From CAYGZA01 sp964354135 (lineage in GTDB: Bacteria; Planctomycetota; Planctomycetia; Pirellulales; Thermoguttaceae), in assembly GCA_964354135.1 (NCBI GenBank), contig CAYGZA010000036.1:1-30897 (forward strand): a stretch of 30,897 nt of DNA, given 5' to 3'. The notes under the pieces were generated by a model. The model saw only the letters and a list, made by a program, of their open reading frames with translations. It searched no databases and had not been told where the DNA came from. The stretch's first letter is position 1; every line of letters starts with the position of its first letter. Shown one piece after another: positions 15,235-23,923 of this stretch. The translations under genes and the position numbers were made by a program.

Positions 15235-16641
15235 TCATTTCACCCCGAGGATATCGTTCATGTTCTTCTTATACGCTTCGACGCCCGGCTGGCCGTAGGG
15301 ATTGACGCCGACGAGCCGCCCTTCGACGACCGTGGCGAGCATGAGCATCTGGAAGAGCTGCCCTAGCGACGCCTCGTCGAGGGCGGGTAGGCGAATCTCG
15401 GCGGTCGGGCGGCCGTCGTCGCAATAGGCCTTGTTGGTGCCCAAGTAGGCTGCCTCAAGAATCTCCGGCAGCGTCTTCCGGGCGATGGCGTTGAGCTTGT
15501 CTTCATCCCGATCGCTACGACCGACGACAATCGGGTCCCCGATCGACGCCGGATTGACGATCAAGTTGGTAATCAGCTTGTCGCGGCGGCCCTCCTGGTG
15601 CTGCTGCCCGCGGGAATGGAGATCGCGGGTGTTGACCACCGTCAGCGGCGTCGCCCCCTGGCCGTCCTTGCCGAGGCTTTCGGCCAGGAGCTGGTCGTAC
15701 CAGAGCCCGACCGACTCCAGCCGCTTGCCCCAGGTGGAGAGCACGCGAATGTTCGCTCCCCGGCGGACCTCCATGAGGTGGCACACGCCGACGAAATCGA
15801 GCACGGGGTTCTCGCCTGGCCGCGCGGTACGGAAGCGCTCGTTCATTGCTGCGGCCCCTTCGAGCAGTCGGACCACGTCGAGCCCCAGAAGCGCCGCCGG
15901 CAAGAGCCCCCCGACCGAAAGGACCGAAAACCGCCCGCCGACGCCCTCGGGAACATCGAAGATGTCTCGGCATTTCAGTGCCTTGGCCAGCTCGCGGAGC
16001 CGGTCTTTCTGCCCCGTCACCGGCACGACCAGTTCGCCGAGGGCATCCGTTCCCTGCGAATCCTCCAGCAGCCTCAGAAAGACCCGCAAGGCAACGGCCG
16101 TCTCCAGCGTCTTGCCGCCCTTGCTGATGACCACGATCGCCCAGCGGCCGGCGCGGTCTTGGCGCAGCATTTCCGAAAGCGCGGCAACGGTGTCGTTATC
16201 GACGTTGTTCCCCTCGAAGTAGATTCGCGGCCGGTTGCCGCGGTCCTTGCGGCTGAGATCGTTGTGATACGGGTGGCAGCGGGCCTCGAATAGCGCCCGG
16301 GCGCCCATATACGAGCCCCCGATCCCCAACACCACGACGCGGTCCACCGCCTCGGCAAGCCGGTCGGCCGTGGCGATGATCCGCCCCAGCTCGCTCGTCT
16401 CCTTCTTCTCCCGATGCGCTTTGAGCAGCCGCTCGGGAAGGTCCATGAAGGCGGCGTCCAGCGGGTCCTTCTCCTTCGGCGGCGGCTGCTTCTTCGCGGC
16501 CAACTCGTGCCATAGCCGCAGGTTCTCAAGGACCTCCTTTCGCGCCGATTCCAGCCGCGGAGCCAGCCATTCCAAGTCCCGGGACGACAGGCCGGTGCGG
16601 GGGATGAGAACCCCAGCGGGGTTGTATGAGATCAAATCCAT
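15235..16641 (-). CDS. pgi: Glucose-6-phosphate isomerase
   Basis: This enzyme interconverts glucose-6-phosphate and fructose-6-phosphate. It has 468 residues from the ATG at 16641, which has AAAGGA about 11 nt upstream; the longer frame to 16788 reads like non-coding sequence. Family motifs are VLGIGGSYMGARAL, YFEGNNVDNDT, LHSRGQQHQEGRRDK and the C-terminal GQPGVEAYKKNM with the catalytic lysine. It belongs to the shorter bacterial form. One oddity is the sugar-phosphate loop, which reads ISKGGKTLET (172-181), whereas most family members have SGTT or SGGT there. It is divergent from the phosphoglycerate mutase gene. Confidence 0.95.
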   Translation of the reverse strand: MDLISYNPAGVLIPRTGLSSRDLEWLAPRLESARKEVLENLRLWHELAAKKQPPPKEKDPLDAAFMDLPERLLKAHREKKETSELGRIIATADRLAEAVDRVVVLGIGGSYMGARALFEARCHPYHNDLSRKDRGNRPRIYFEGNNVDNDTVAALSEMLRQDRAGRWAIVVISKGGKTLETAVALRVFLRLLEDSQGTDALGELVVPVTGQKDRLRELAKALKCRDIFDVPEGVGGRFSVLSVGGLLPAALLGLDVVRLLEGAAAMNERFRTARPGENPVLDFVGVCHLMEVRRGANIRVLSTWGKRLESVGLWYDQLLAESLGKDGQGATPLTVVNTRDLHSRGQQHQEGRRDKLITNLIVNPASIGDPIVVGRSDRDEDKLNAIARKTLPEILEAAYLGTNKAYCDDGRPTAEIRLPALDEASLGQLFQMLMLATVVEGRLVGVNPYGQPGVEAYKKNMNDILGVK

Positions 16642-17037
16642 GGGGATAGCATTCCTTTCGATTGGCCGGGCAGCGGCACTGCTTCTGGCGAAGCGGTGGC
16701 ACACTGCGCCGACCTCGGAATAATAGCCCAGGCGCGTGCCGCCCGCCACGGGGGCTCCTTGTGCAAGCGGCTGCCGATCTGGTACCAAGTGGAGTTCGCT
16801 TTGAGGTCGTCTGAGAAAGCAGAGGTCGCGTGTTTACCGGACTCGGCTTTCAGCAATCAGCTTTCAGCTTTCAGCTTTCAGATCGCAATGGGCTTCTGTG
16901 GAACGAGTTTAACGAAGACCTTACCCGACCCACCAAGGTGTCAATCCTCGGCTGATTGCTGACTGCTGATCGCTGAAAGCCCTTTCCAGACACGCTCTTA
17001 CATTATCCACGCGGCCAGAATACGAGGGGTCCGAAGC
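16642..17037. other. Intergenic region between divergent pgi and apgM
   Basis: This stretch of 396 bases has no credible gene. It contains the third inverted-arm 7-bp repeat element (16845-16981). The last 15 bases hold GAGGGG, the likely ribosome binding site of the next gene. I could not find a convincing promoter on either strand. Confidence 0.75.
16845..16981. repeat. Inverted-arm element of degenerate 7-bp repeats, copy 3, with 10-bp terminal inverted repeats
   Basis: It begins GGCTTTCAGC (16845-16854) and ends with the exact reverse complement GCTGAAAGCC (16972-16981). The left arm is ggctttc, agcaatc, then agctttc three times. The right arm is ggctgat, tgctgac, tgctgat, cgctgaa. About 65 bp of non-repeat core lies between them. 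It is the best-defined copy of the family because its ends match perfectly. Confidence 0.85.
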
Positions 17038-18243
17038 ATGGAAATCCAGGACTTGGTGCGGAGTCTTCACTCGAAGAACGACTCAAAGATCGTTCTCCTG
17101 GTGGCCGACGGACTCGGCGGCCTCCCGATCGAACCGGGCGGCCCCACCGAGCTGGAGGCCGCGCAGACGCCGAATCTGGATCGTTTGGCGAAGATGGGAG
17201 TCCTGGGAAGCATGATCCCAATCAAGCCCGGGATCACTCCCGGCAGCGGACCGGGGCACCTCGGCCTGTTCGGCTACGACCCGCTGAAGTACGTCATCGG
17301 CCGCGGCGTCTTGGAGGCGACGGGGATCGGCTTCGAGGTCGGGCCCAAGGATGTCGCCATCCGCTGCAACTTCTGCACCCTCGGCCCCGATCGAACCATC
17401 AAGGACCGCCGGGCCGGCCGCATCCCCACGGCGGAAAGTGCCCCGCTGGCGATCAAGTTCCGCCAGATCAAGATCCCGGGCGTGGAACTGTTCGTCGAGC
17501 CGGTCCAGGAGCACCGCTTTGCGGTGGTTTTCCGCGGCGAGGGACTCGGCGGGCACGTCGCCGATACGGACCCGCAGAAAACCGGCGTCCCGCCCTGGAA
17601 CCCGGTCGCTACCGAGCCCGGCAGCCGGCGCACGGCCGAGATCGCCAAGGAGTTTATCGCCCAGGCCGAGAAGCTCCTCGCCGGGCAGCCCAAGGCCAAC
17701 GGATTGACGATGCGGGGCTTCTCGGTCAAGCCGGCCCTGCCGACGTACCAGGAGGTCTACGGCCTCCGGGCGGCCGCGATTGCGGTTTACCCGATGTACA
17801 AGGGCCTGGCCCGGCTGGTGGGGATGGAGATCGTCGGCCAGCCGAAGTCGCTCTCGGAAGAGATCGACGTGTTGGAAAAGGCATGGAACGACTACGACTT
17901 CTTCTTCGTCCACTTCAAGTACACCGACAGCCGGGGGGAGGACGGCAACTTCGCCGAGAAGGTGAAGATGATCGAGCAGTTCGACGCGGTCGTGCCCCGC
18001 GTCGAGGCCCTCAAGCCGACGGTGCTCGTCGTGACCGGCGACCACAGCACGCCGGCCGCCCTGGCCAGCCACAGTTGGCACCCCGTGCCGGTGCTCCTTT
18101 CCGCGGCGACGTGCCGGCCGGACGGCTGCCAGAGGTTTGGCGAGAAAGAGGCCCTCTGCGGCGGATTGGGCCATTTCGAGGCGATCTACCTGATGCCGCT
18201 GGCCCTGGCCCACGCGGGCCGGCTCGGGAAATTCGGGGCGTGA
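17038..18243 (+). CDS. apgM: 2,3-bisphosphoglycerate-independent phosphoglycerate mutase, archaeal type
   Basis: This enzyme interconverts 3- and 2-phosphoglycerate in lower glycolysis and belongs to the alkaline-phosphatase superfamily. It has 401 residues. Metal and active-site segments are IVLLVADGLGGLP, TPNLDRLAKMGVLGSM, SGPGHLGLFGYDPLKYVIGR and VVTGDHSTPAALASHSWHPV. The RGVLEATG and FVHFKYTDSRGEDGNF stretches are also typical of the archaeal aPGAM form rather than the long GpmI form. GAGGGG precedes the ATG at 17038. Its neighbour pgi is also glycolytic but is transcribed in the opposite direction. Confidence 0.95.
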   Translation: MEIQDLVRSLHSKNDSKIVLLVADGLGGLPIEPGGPTELEAAQTPNLDRLAKMGVLGSMIPIKPGITPGSGPGHLGLFGYDPLKYVIGRGVLEATGIGFEVGPKDVAIRCNFCTLGPDRTIKDRRAGRIPTAESAPLAIKFRQIKIPGVELFVEPVQEHRFAVVFRGEGLGGHVADTDPQKTGVPPWNPVATEPGSRRTAEIAKEFIAQAEKLLAGQPKANGLTMRGFSVKPALPTYQEVYGLRAAAIAVYPMYKGLARLVGMEIVGQPKSLSEEIDVLEKAWNDYDFFFVHFKYTDSRGEDGNFAEKVKMIEQFDAVVPRVEALKPTVLVVTGDHSTPAALASHSWHPVPVLLSAATCRPDGCQRFGEKEALCGGLGHFEAIYLMPLALAHAGRLGKFGA

Positions 18244-18265
18244 AGGGTGGCGCGGCCCGGGCGCC

Positions 18266-18757
18266 TCAAGAGATGGACTGCGATACGATCGCCGCGATCA
18301 CTCGCCTCGTCTTCGCTGCGCCGAAGATTGCGGTCAGAATCTTCTTGTACGCTTCCTCGGATTCGGCGTACAGATGGGGCCCGCGCATCAAGGAAAATTT
18401 CAGACCCGGGATCGAGGTCCCCTCCGTCGGAGGCGTGTATAGGGACCCTTCTCGCCTGTGTTCGGCGGGCGTTTCCCAAAAAACGTCCTCGTCAACGTCG
18501 ATGTACAACGGGTAGAACTCTGGCGGATACGACACCGTAAGGAGCTTGTAGCGGTAGTTTCCGAGTGCCGGTGCCACGAAGTAGAAATCGTATGCGAAAT
18601 GGCCGGGCTGGGCATAGGACCAGTTGTCGAGTCTAACGACCTTGCCAACGACGAGATTCTTCGTCTTCTCTCCCAGGAGCGTCGCCTGTTCCTTCAGCAG
18701 GGTCACTGGTGGCGTCACCTCCGTCGTACCGATGTCTTTCGGCCAAAGGTCGGGCAT
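18266..18757 (-). CDS. Uncharacterised 163-residue protein, second gene of the EEP-nuclease unit
   Basis: I do not recognise a family. The protein is soluble, with no signal peptide or membrane helix. It is rich in aromatic residues in the middle (GHFAYDFYFVAPALGNYRYK, then YPPEFYPLYIDVDEDVF), which suggests a compact beta-rich domain. The ATG at 18757 has a very good ribosome binding site (GAGGTGA, 4 nt away). It begins 16 bp after the stop of the EEP gene, so the two form an operon. It ends 22 bp from the convergent apgM stop. It could be an immunity or regulatory partner of the nuclease-like protein, but this is a guess from position only. Confidence 0.78.
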   Translation of the reverse strand: MPDLWPKDIGTTEVTPPVTLLKEQATLLGEKTKNLVVGKVVRLDNWSYAQPGHFAYDFYFVAPALGNYRYKLLTVSYPPEFYPLYIDVDEDVFWETPAEHRREGSLYTPPTEGTSIPGLKFSLMRGPHLYAESEEAYKKILTAIFGAAKTRRVIAAIVSQSIS

Positions 18758-18773
18758 TTCTCACCTCATTGGT

Positions 18774-19589
18774 CTAGAGTCTAATCGAAAAGAACAGCGG
18801 CAGGTGATCCGAGGCGCGATTTCCGTCGGGGCGGCCATTCGCCCCGACCAGCGAGAAACCATTCGCAGAGTCGAGAATTCGCAACTCGCGGGCGTCGAAG
18901 CGGTCGAGCAAGTCCGGCCGGACCAGCACCTGATCGAACATGTTCCAGAAGAACGCTTTGTGCGTGCCGTTGGCATGGTAATACGTCCCGGGCGGACCGG
19001 GAGTCTCGTCGCCAAACAGGTTCCACATGGGGTTGTAGAAGAACGGGTATTGCCGGTGTTGGACTTCCCTGCTTCCTCCGCCGGCAATCTGCCGGCTCAT
19101 CACTCCGTGCAGTCCATTCGCCCCGACGACGCCGTCCTCAAACGGATTCATATTCAGATCACCGACAAGTATCGTCCTCGAGTGGTTCAACCGGACCTCG
19201 AGCTCTCGTAGGACCCGCGAAAGCTCGCAGCACTCGAGGGCTTGGCTGGCGTCGTCCCAGTGCAGTTTGCTCGGATAATGAACGATTGCGAGGATAATGT
19301 CCGTGAGCCCTGGCGGCGTCAAATGCCGGATGGTCAGGCGTTCGGATTCCTCAACCGGTGTGAGGACGTCACCTGGAAACCGGGCAAAGACCTGGATTCG
19401 CTCGCAGCCGATTCCGGGGAAATACTGGTAACCCCCGCCGTCGGCCCGGTTCAATGAGTCGAGCAACAGGCCTGGCTCGATCCGTGATTCGGCGAGCATC
19501 AGCACGTCGACGTCGTTGTGCCACACCAAATCCGTGATGAGCGGTAGCAAGTCCTTCCCGTTGATGTTCCAGAACAGGAATGACGTCAT
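18774..19589 (-). CDS. Endonuclease/exonuclease/phosphatase (EEP) family protein
   Basis: The protein has 271 residues and the core EEP motifs in order: N8 and N10 in FLFWNINGKDLL, E34 in MLAESRI, H103 in IVHYPSK, D143 and N145 in LVGDLNMNPFEDG, and the C-terminal S-D-H in ASDHLPLFFSI. This is the metal-dependent phosphodiesterase fold shared by DNase I, ExoIII and phosphoinositide phosphatases. The substrate may be nucleic acid or another phosphoester. There is no signal peptide. It is the first gene of a two-gene unit and lies behind a strong promoter (19659-19687). The ribosome binding site is weak (GGTGGG). The gene pair looks lower in GC than the neighbouring housekeeping genes. Confidence 0.88.
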   Translation of the reverse strand: MTSFLFWNINGKDLLPLITDLVWHNDVDVLMLAESRIEPGLLLDSLNRADGGGYQYFPGIGCERIQVFARFPGDVLTPVEESERLTIRHLTPPGLTDIILAIVHYPSKLHWDDASQALECCELSRVLRELEVRLNHSRTILVGDLNMNPFEDGVVGANGLHGVMSRQIAGGGSREVQHRQYPFFYNPMWNLFGDETPGPPGTYYHANGTHKAFFWNMFDQVLVRPDLLDRFDARELRILDSANGFSLVGANGRPDGNRASDHLPLFFSIRL

Positions 19590-19658
19590 GTACCCACCGG
19601 TTCAAGCCGCGATGCAGCATTCGGACGAAGGCTTAGCCCGAGCAAGTCCACTACGGTC

Positions 19659-19687
19659 ATTGTCTCGATCTCGACCGCGAATGTCAA
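19659..19687 (-). promoter_or_regulatory. Near-consensus promoter for the EEP two-gene unit
   Basis: On the minus strand a perfect TTGACA (19687-19682) is followed after 17 nt by GACAAT (19664-19659). Just upstream the sequence reads TGACAATTGACA, so the TGACA word occurs twice, 7 bp apart, and might serve as a binding site. The predicted leader is about 63 nt. Confidence 0.65.
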
Positions 19688-19732
19688 TTGTCAGGGGTAT
19701 GCGCGTTCACCCGATCATGGAGGGCGGCTTTC

Positions 19733-20983
19733 CTACCGCACCAGACGGGCGTTCAGCCAGTTGGCGTGGTCCAGCTCATCGGCCCGATCGGCGTAATCGA
19801 CGACCAGGTCGAGCCGCTTGGCGCCGGCCAGGTCAATGGAGATCGGCAGCGGCGGGGAGCCGCCGCGGACGATCGGGCTGGAATACTGGACCTTGCCGTC
19901 CACGAACACGCGGAACGTGACGCTCCCGCGCCCGCCGGTCTCGTCGTCGACGGCCAGCTCGGCCTGGAAGCGGCGGTAAGGCTCGCTCAGGGCGTAGCTG
20001 AGCCGGGCGGCACTGTGCATCCCAAGCCCTTTTGAGCACACGCGGCCGCCGCTCCGCAAGAGACCGCCGGAGACGTTCCTGTCGGTCCGGTAGGGCCAAC
20101 TGAGATCCAGATACGGCACGTGGCGATAGCCGGCCGGTTTCAGGTCGGACAGGTAGACGACCTGGCCGCCCAACGGTTGGAGGGCGGCGAGTTCGCCCGC
20201 TGAAGTTTTCCACGGGAGGCCGTCGGCTCCGGTGATCGCCAGCGACTTTCCGTCGAGGACCAACCCGCCGGCGGTGAGCCGGGAGCCGTCGCGCAGACCA
20301 ACGATAACGCGCAGCCCCTTGTTCTGCGCAGGAATCCGCCGCGTGAGTGCGGGGTTGAAGATGACGGCGGCAACGCGGCGGGTCTCGACCTTCAGCGGCC
20401 CGACGGTGCTCCGGATGCCGAACTTCCCCTCTTGGAACGACTCGATGCCGCCGGTGAGCTCGTCGCCGTTGACCAGGATCAGCCGATCCGAATGGCCTGC
20501 CGCAGCGGCAACCCGGTCGATGAGCTGGTCGCGGCTCAAGGGGTCGGCCGGCGGATTGAAGATCACCGCGGCGACCCGCTCCAAGGCAAGTGTGACTCGG
20601 CCAAACAGGGCCGATTCGGCGGTGAGATGCTCCTTGGTTAGTCCCAACACGTCGGCCGCCAGGAGGCTTCCGTCGGCCAGGACCACGAGCGGCCCGTGGG
20701 GGGCCTCGACCCAGTTTCCCCAAGAGACCAGCCCCGCCGCCGGCAGGACCCGCTGCTTGTCTGCGGTCCGGAAAGTAATTTGTTGTCGGGCGTCGATCGC
20801 GACCGGTTCTGCCGGAAACGGCTCTCCGTCCACGGGCACGGCCCGTGGAGCCTCGCCCTCCCGCAATCGAGAGACCCCACTTAGCGTCCGTGCCGCCCCC
20901 GCGCAGAGGAGCAAAGCGGCGACGGCCGCCAGGGCCGCCATCCGCGCCGCGGGAGCGATTCTCGTTGCCGGTCCGACGTTCAT
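19733..20983 (-). CDS. NPCBM/NEW2-domain protein, membrane-anchored or secreted
   Basis: The protein has 416 residues from the ATG at 20983, which has AGGA 6 nt upstream; an ATG two codons earlier abuts the AGGA and is less likely. One hydrophobic N-terminal segment (AALAAVAALLLCAGAARTL) is a signal peptide or anchor. The middle carries two copies of a small module, each ending in RVAAVIFNP, with LVNGDELTGGIESFQEGKFG between them, a pattern seen in planctomycete surface proteins. The C-terminal part (GLGMHSAARLSYALSEPYRR to VDGKVQYSSPIVRGGSPPLP) is an NPCBM-type carbohydrate-associated beta-sandwich. It follows lspA by 44 bp and probably shares its transcript. Confidence 0.88.
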   Translation of the reverse strand: MNVGPATRIAPAARMAALAAVAALLLCAGAARTLSGVSRLREGEAPRAVPVDGEPFPAEPVAIDARQQITFRTADKQRVLPAAGLVSWGNWVEAPHGPLVVLADGSLLAADVLGLTKEHLTAESALFGRVTLALERVAAVIFNPPADPLSRDQLIDRVAAAAGHSDRLILVNGDELTGGIESFQEGKFGIRSTVGPLKVETRRVAAVIFNPALTRRIPAQNKGLRVIVGLRDGSRLTAGGLVLDGKSLAITGADGLPWKTSAGELAALQPLGGQVVYLSDLKPAGYRHVPYLDLSWPYRTDRNVSGGLLRSGGRVCSKGLGMHSAARLSYALSEPYRRFQAELAVDDETGGRGSVTFRVFVDGKVQYSSPIVRGGSPPLPISIDLAGAKRLDLVVDYADRADELDHANWLNARLVR

Positions 20984-21027
20984 CCCCATTCCTGTTTTGC
21001 GAGGCGGGCAACTCGCGGTCCCGAGAC

Positions 21028-21591
21028 CTACTGGGGGGACTTCTCTCCCGCGCTGTCCGCCGCCGCGATGCGCTTGCCGTCGTCCCAAGTCAGTGCGTGC
21101 CAGACCAGGAGGGCCGCCCCGCAGAGGAGCATGCTGTCGGCGACGTTGAAGTTCGGCCAGGGCCAGCCAAAGATCATCACCAGGATCCAGTCCCGTACCT
21201 TGAAAACCGCCGCGCCGTTGGCCTCGGTGAGTCCCGGCAGCCCGAGCCGGTCGTAGAGGTTTCCCAGGATTCCGGCCATGACGCAGCCCAGCGCGACCGT
21301 CAAGAGACGGTCCCGCGCGGCGCCGGCGGCAAAAAGCCACACCAGGATGGCCACCGCGGCGATCACCGACAACGCCGAAAAGGCGTGGACCAACCCCGGC
21401 CCGATCCCGAACAATGCCCCCGGGTTGAGGCTCGTCTGGATGCCGACGCGGTCCTGCCAAAGCCACCAGGTCCTGCCGCCGGGCATGCCCAGCCAATCGA
21501 ACACCCACTGCTTCGTCGCCAAGTCGACAAGGCACCCGGCGATGGCAATCGAGAAGAAGATCGGGTAGCGGTTCGGGGGAACCGCCCTCAT
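21028..21591 (-). CDS. lspA: Lipoprotein signal peptidase II
   Basis: This integral membrane aspartyl protease removes signal peptides of diacylglyceryl prolipoproteins. It has 187 residues and four hydrophobic segments (near 10-25, 68-90, 96-112 and 150-168). The catalytic aspartates are D114 in GNLYDRLGLPG and D152 in WPNFNVADSMLLCG. The conserved LNPGALFG segment (55-62) is present. GAGGAA lies about 7 nt before the ATG at 21591. It lies between the dksA-like and NPCBM genes on the same strand. Confidence 0.95.
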   Translation of the reverse strand: MRAVPPNRYPIFFSIAIAGCLVDLATKQWVFDWLGMPGGRTWWLWQDRVGIQTSLNPGALFGIGPGLVHAFSALSVIAAVAILVWLFAAGAARDRLLTVALGCVMAGILGNLYDRLGLPGLTEANGAAVFKVRDWILVMIFGWPWPNFNVADSMLLCGAALLVWHALTWDDGKRIAAADSAGEKSPQ

Positions 21592-21699
21592 GGCAGTTCC
21601 TCGGTGAGGCCACGGGCAGACGGAAGGGGAATCATCGAGCGCGGGTCGTGGATTGTCTCTCCCACCGGATAACGCGGCGCGCCGGCCGCGGTACGAAGA

Positions 21700-22080
21700 C
21701 TATCCCTTTTCGAGCTGCGAAGCGCAGCGGATGCACATGGTCGCATAAGGGATGGCATCCAGCCGCTTTTTGGGGATCTTCACCCCGCACTCTTCGCAGA
21801 CGCCGTAGGTGCCGTCTTCAACCCGCTCCAAGGCCGCTTCGATATTCCCCAAAGTGCCTTCTTCGCTCTGCATGAGGCTGAGGGTGAATTCCTGCTCGAA
21901 GTTGTCGCTGCCGAGGTCGGCCATGTGGATCGGCATGCTCGACAAATCGCCGTTTCCCTCCATGCGGTTCTTCTTGAGCGTGGCGTCGGCCATCTGGATG
22001 ACGTCGCCACGCAGCCGCGCCCGGAGGGCGAGCAACCGCTCCCTGTAGGCCTTCAGGTCAGCCTTACTGATGGTGGTCAT
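21700..22080 (-). CDS. DksA/TraR-family zinc-finger regulator
   Basis: The protein has 126 residues from the ATG at 22080 (MTTISKADLKAYRERLLALR); the longer frame to 22170 overlaps the promoter and is rejected. The N-terminal helices form the coiled coil, with PIHMADLGSDNFEQEFTLSL at its tip. The C-terminal zinc finger has four cysteines: C95 and C98 (CEEC), C116 and C119 (CIRC). Such proteins bind the RNA polymerase secondary channel and modulate initiation. Whether this one responds to ppGpp is not visible. GGAG lies about 9 nt upstream of the start. It leads the dksA-like, lspA, NPCBM gene order. Confidence 0.92.
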   Translation of the reverse strand: MTTISKADLKAYRERLLALRARLRGDVIQMADATLKKNRMEGNGDLSSMPIHMADLGSDNFEQEFTLSLMQSEEGTLGNIEAALERVEDGTYGVCEECGVKIPKKRLDAIPYATMCIRCASQLEKG

Positions 22081-22141
22081 CGCGTCGTCTCCGCAGAAGG
22101 TTGCACCAAGCCGGGCCAACACCCCGGTGGGGAGAACTTCT

Positions 22142-22170
22142 ATTCTAGGAGCCCCGGATTCGCTTGTCAA
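22142..22170 (-). promoter_or_regulatory. Near-consensus promoter for the dksA-like/lspA operon
   Basis: On the minus strand a perfect TTGACA (22170-22165) is separated by 17 nt from TAGAAT (22147-22142). This places the start site near 22135 and gives a leader of about 55 nt. It is one of the two strongest promoter matches in the window. Confidence 0.75.
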
Positions 22171-22327
22171 ACCGCCACCTCGCCAAGGATTCCCTCTCTC
22201 GGGTACAAGCCTTACACCCTCTATGGCTAAGGCCGGCCAATCAAGGCGGGCGGCGTTCGCTTTCCGCGTGCGGCTTGCCCGCCCGCTTGCCGGTTGGAGC
22301 GTCCTACCTTAGATTAGGTGAGACTCC

Positions 22328-23815
22328 GTGCTTACGACGCTGGCTCGCGAGCGAACGTCGCGGCCGCTCGCGCGTGTCTTGCCGGCTGCGGCCTCCACCG
22401 GAAAGGGTCTGGTCATTCCCTCCGCCGACGTTGCTTTTCAGCAGTGCATCATGCCGAGTTGCGCCGCCACCTGCGCCATCGAAGAGGCGCTGGTGGCATG
22501 CCCGAAGTGCGGCCACCTGCTCGACGTCAAGTATGCGTGGGACCGCCTGAACGTACCCGGATCGCTGCGGGCGTTCGAAGCGAGCTGGGCCCGCCGCGAC
22601 AACCCCTACTGTTTCAGCGGGGTCTGGCGATTTCACCCCCTGCTCCCGTTTGCCCCGATCGACCGGTGCGTGACGGTGGGGGAGGGACAGACCCTTCTGA
22701 TCCCTTCCGAGGGAGTCGCCCGATACGTCGGCATTCAGCCGGGCCGCCTCCACCTCCAATATGAGGGGATGAATCCCTCCGGGAGCTTTAAGGACAACGG
22801 GATGTCCGCCGCCTTCACGCACGCGCGGTGCGTCGGCGCAACCCGGGCCGCGTGTGCCTCCACCGGAAACACCAGCGCCTCGTTGGCCCTGTACTGTTCG
22901 GTGACCCGGGTGATGAAGGCATTGGTTTTCGTCGGGTCGGGGAAGATCGCCTACGGCAAGCTCTCCCAGGCGCTCGACTTCGGGGCCCTGACGGTGCAGA
23001 TCGCCGGCGATTTCGACGACGCCATGGCCCGCGTCCAGGAGGTCAGCCGCCAGTTGGGGATCTACCTGGTCAACAGCGTCAATCCGTTCCGGCTGGAAGG
23101 GCAGAAGACGATCATGTTCCGCGTGCTGGAGGGCCTCCGCTGGGAGGTGCCGGACTGGATCGTGGTGCCGGGCGGGAACCTGGGCAACTCCAGCGCCTTC
23201 GGGAAGGCGTTTGAGGAATTGCTCCACTTGGGCCTGATCGATCGCGTGCCCCGCTTGGCCGTCATCAACGCAGCCGGCGCGAACACGCTCTACGAGCTTT
23301 ACGAGAAGCGGGGCCTGCGCTGGAACCGCGGCTCACCCTCGCTGGAAACCGTAGAGCGGTACTACGCGGAGATGGATGCCCAGAAGCGGCGGGCCAAGAC
23401 CATCGCCAGCGCAATCGAGATCAACCGGCCGGTGAACCTCATGAAGTGCCTCCGTGCCTTGGAGGTCTGCAACGGCGTCGTCCGCGAAGCCAGCGACCAG
23501 GACATCCTCGATGCCAAGGCCCAGGTGGGGGCCGGCGGGTTGGGCTGCGAGCCGGCCAGCGCCGCCAGCGTCGCCGGCACCAAACTGCTCGTCTCCGAAG
23601 GCATTATCGGCCGCGACGAGCGGGTCGTGTGCGTCCTGACGGGCCACCAGCTCAAAGACCCCGACGCGACGGTCGCCTACCACACCACCGATCAGGAGCT
23701 GTTCAACAAGGTGCTGGGGAGCCGGGGCGTCCGCCGGGCCGCGTTTGCCAACCGCGCCGTGGCCGTCTCCAACGATCTGGACGACATCATCCGCGCGATC
23801 CAGCTTTACGGCTAG
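22328..23815 (+). CDS. thrC: Threonine synthase
   Basis: This PLP enzyme converts O-phosphohomoserine to threonine. It has 495 residues. An N-terminal zinc-ribbon-like segment (C40, C45, C58, C61; VACPKCGHLLDV) is followed by the fold-type II core with the PLP lysine K155 in NPSGSFKDNGM. ASTGNTSASLALYC, VVPGGNLGNSSAFGKAFEEL and VCVLTGHQLKDPD also fit the family. The GTG at 22328 is chosen because AGGTGAG lies 5 nt upstream. It gives a leader of about 35 residues longer than I would expect, so a later non-ATG start remains possible. The dapB gene follows on the same strand. Confidence 0.95.
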   Translation: MLTTLARERTSRPLARVLPAAASTGKGLVIPSADVAFQQCIMPSCAATCAIEEALVACPKCGHLLDVKYAWDRLNVPGSLRAFEASWARRDNPYCFSGVWRFHPLLPFAPIDRCVTVGEGQTLLIPSEGVARYVGIQPGRLHLQYEGMNPSGSFKDNGMSAAFTHARCVGATRAACASTGNTSASLALYCSVTRVMKALVFVGSGKIAYGKLSQALDFGALTVQIAGDFDDAMARVQEVSRQLGIYLVNSVNPFRLEGQKTIMFRVLEGLRWEVPDWIVVPGGNLGNSSAFGKAFEELLHLGLIDRVPRLAVINAAGANTLYELYEKRGLRWNRGSPSLETVERYYAEMDAQKRRAKTIASAIEINRPVNLMKCLRALEVCNGVVREASDQDILDAKAQVGAGGLGCEPASAASVAGTKLLVSEGIIGRDERVVCVLTGHQLKDPDATVAYHTTDQELFNKVLGSRGVRRAAFANRAVAVSNDLDDIIRAIQLYG

Positions 23816-23923
23816 CAGGGCGAGAAGCGAACCAGCCGTCGTCGAAACACCCGGGCTAATCGCTCGGCGCAGATGCACCGAGGACTCTACGAGCCGCCTT
23901 AGGAGGAAAGGAACAGGCAACGC

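Noticed and set aside
18249..18265. Possible terminator GGCGC-N7-GCGCC between apgM and the convergent gene
   Set aside because: The stem is short and has no T-run on either side.
22287..22315. TTGCCG-N17-TAGATT as thrC promoter
   Set aside because: The start site would fall at or after the AGGTGAG ribosome binding site of thrC, so it cannot work with the chosen start.
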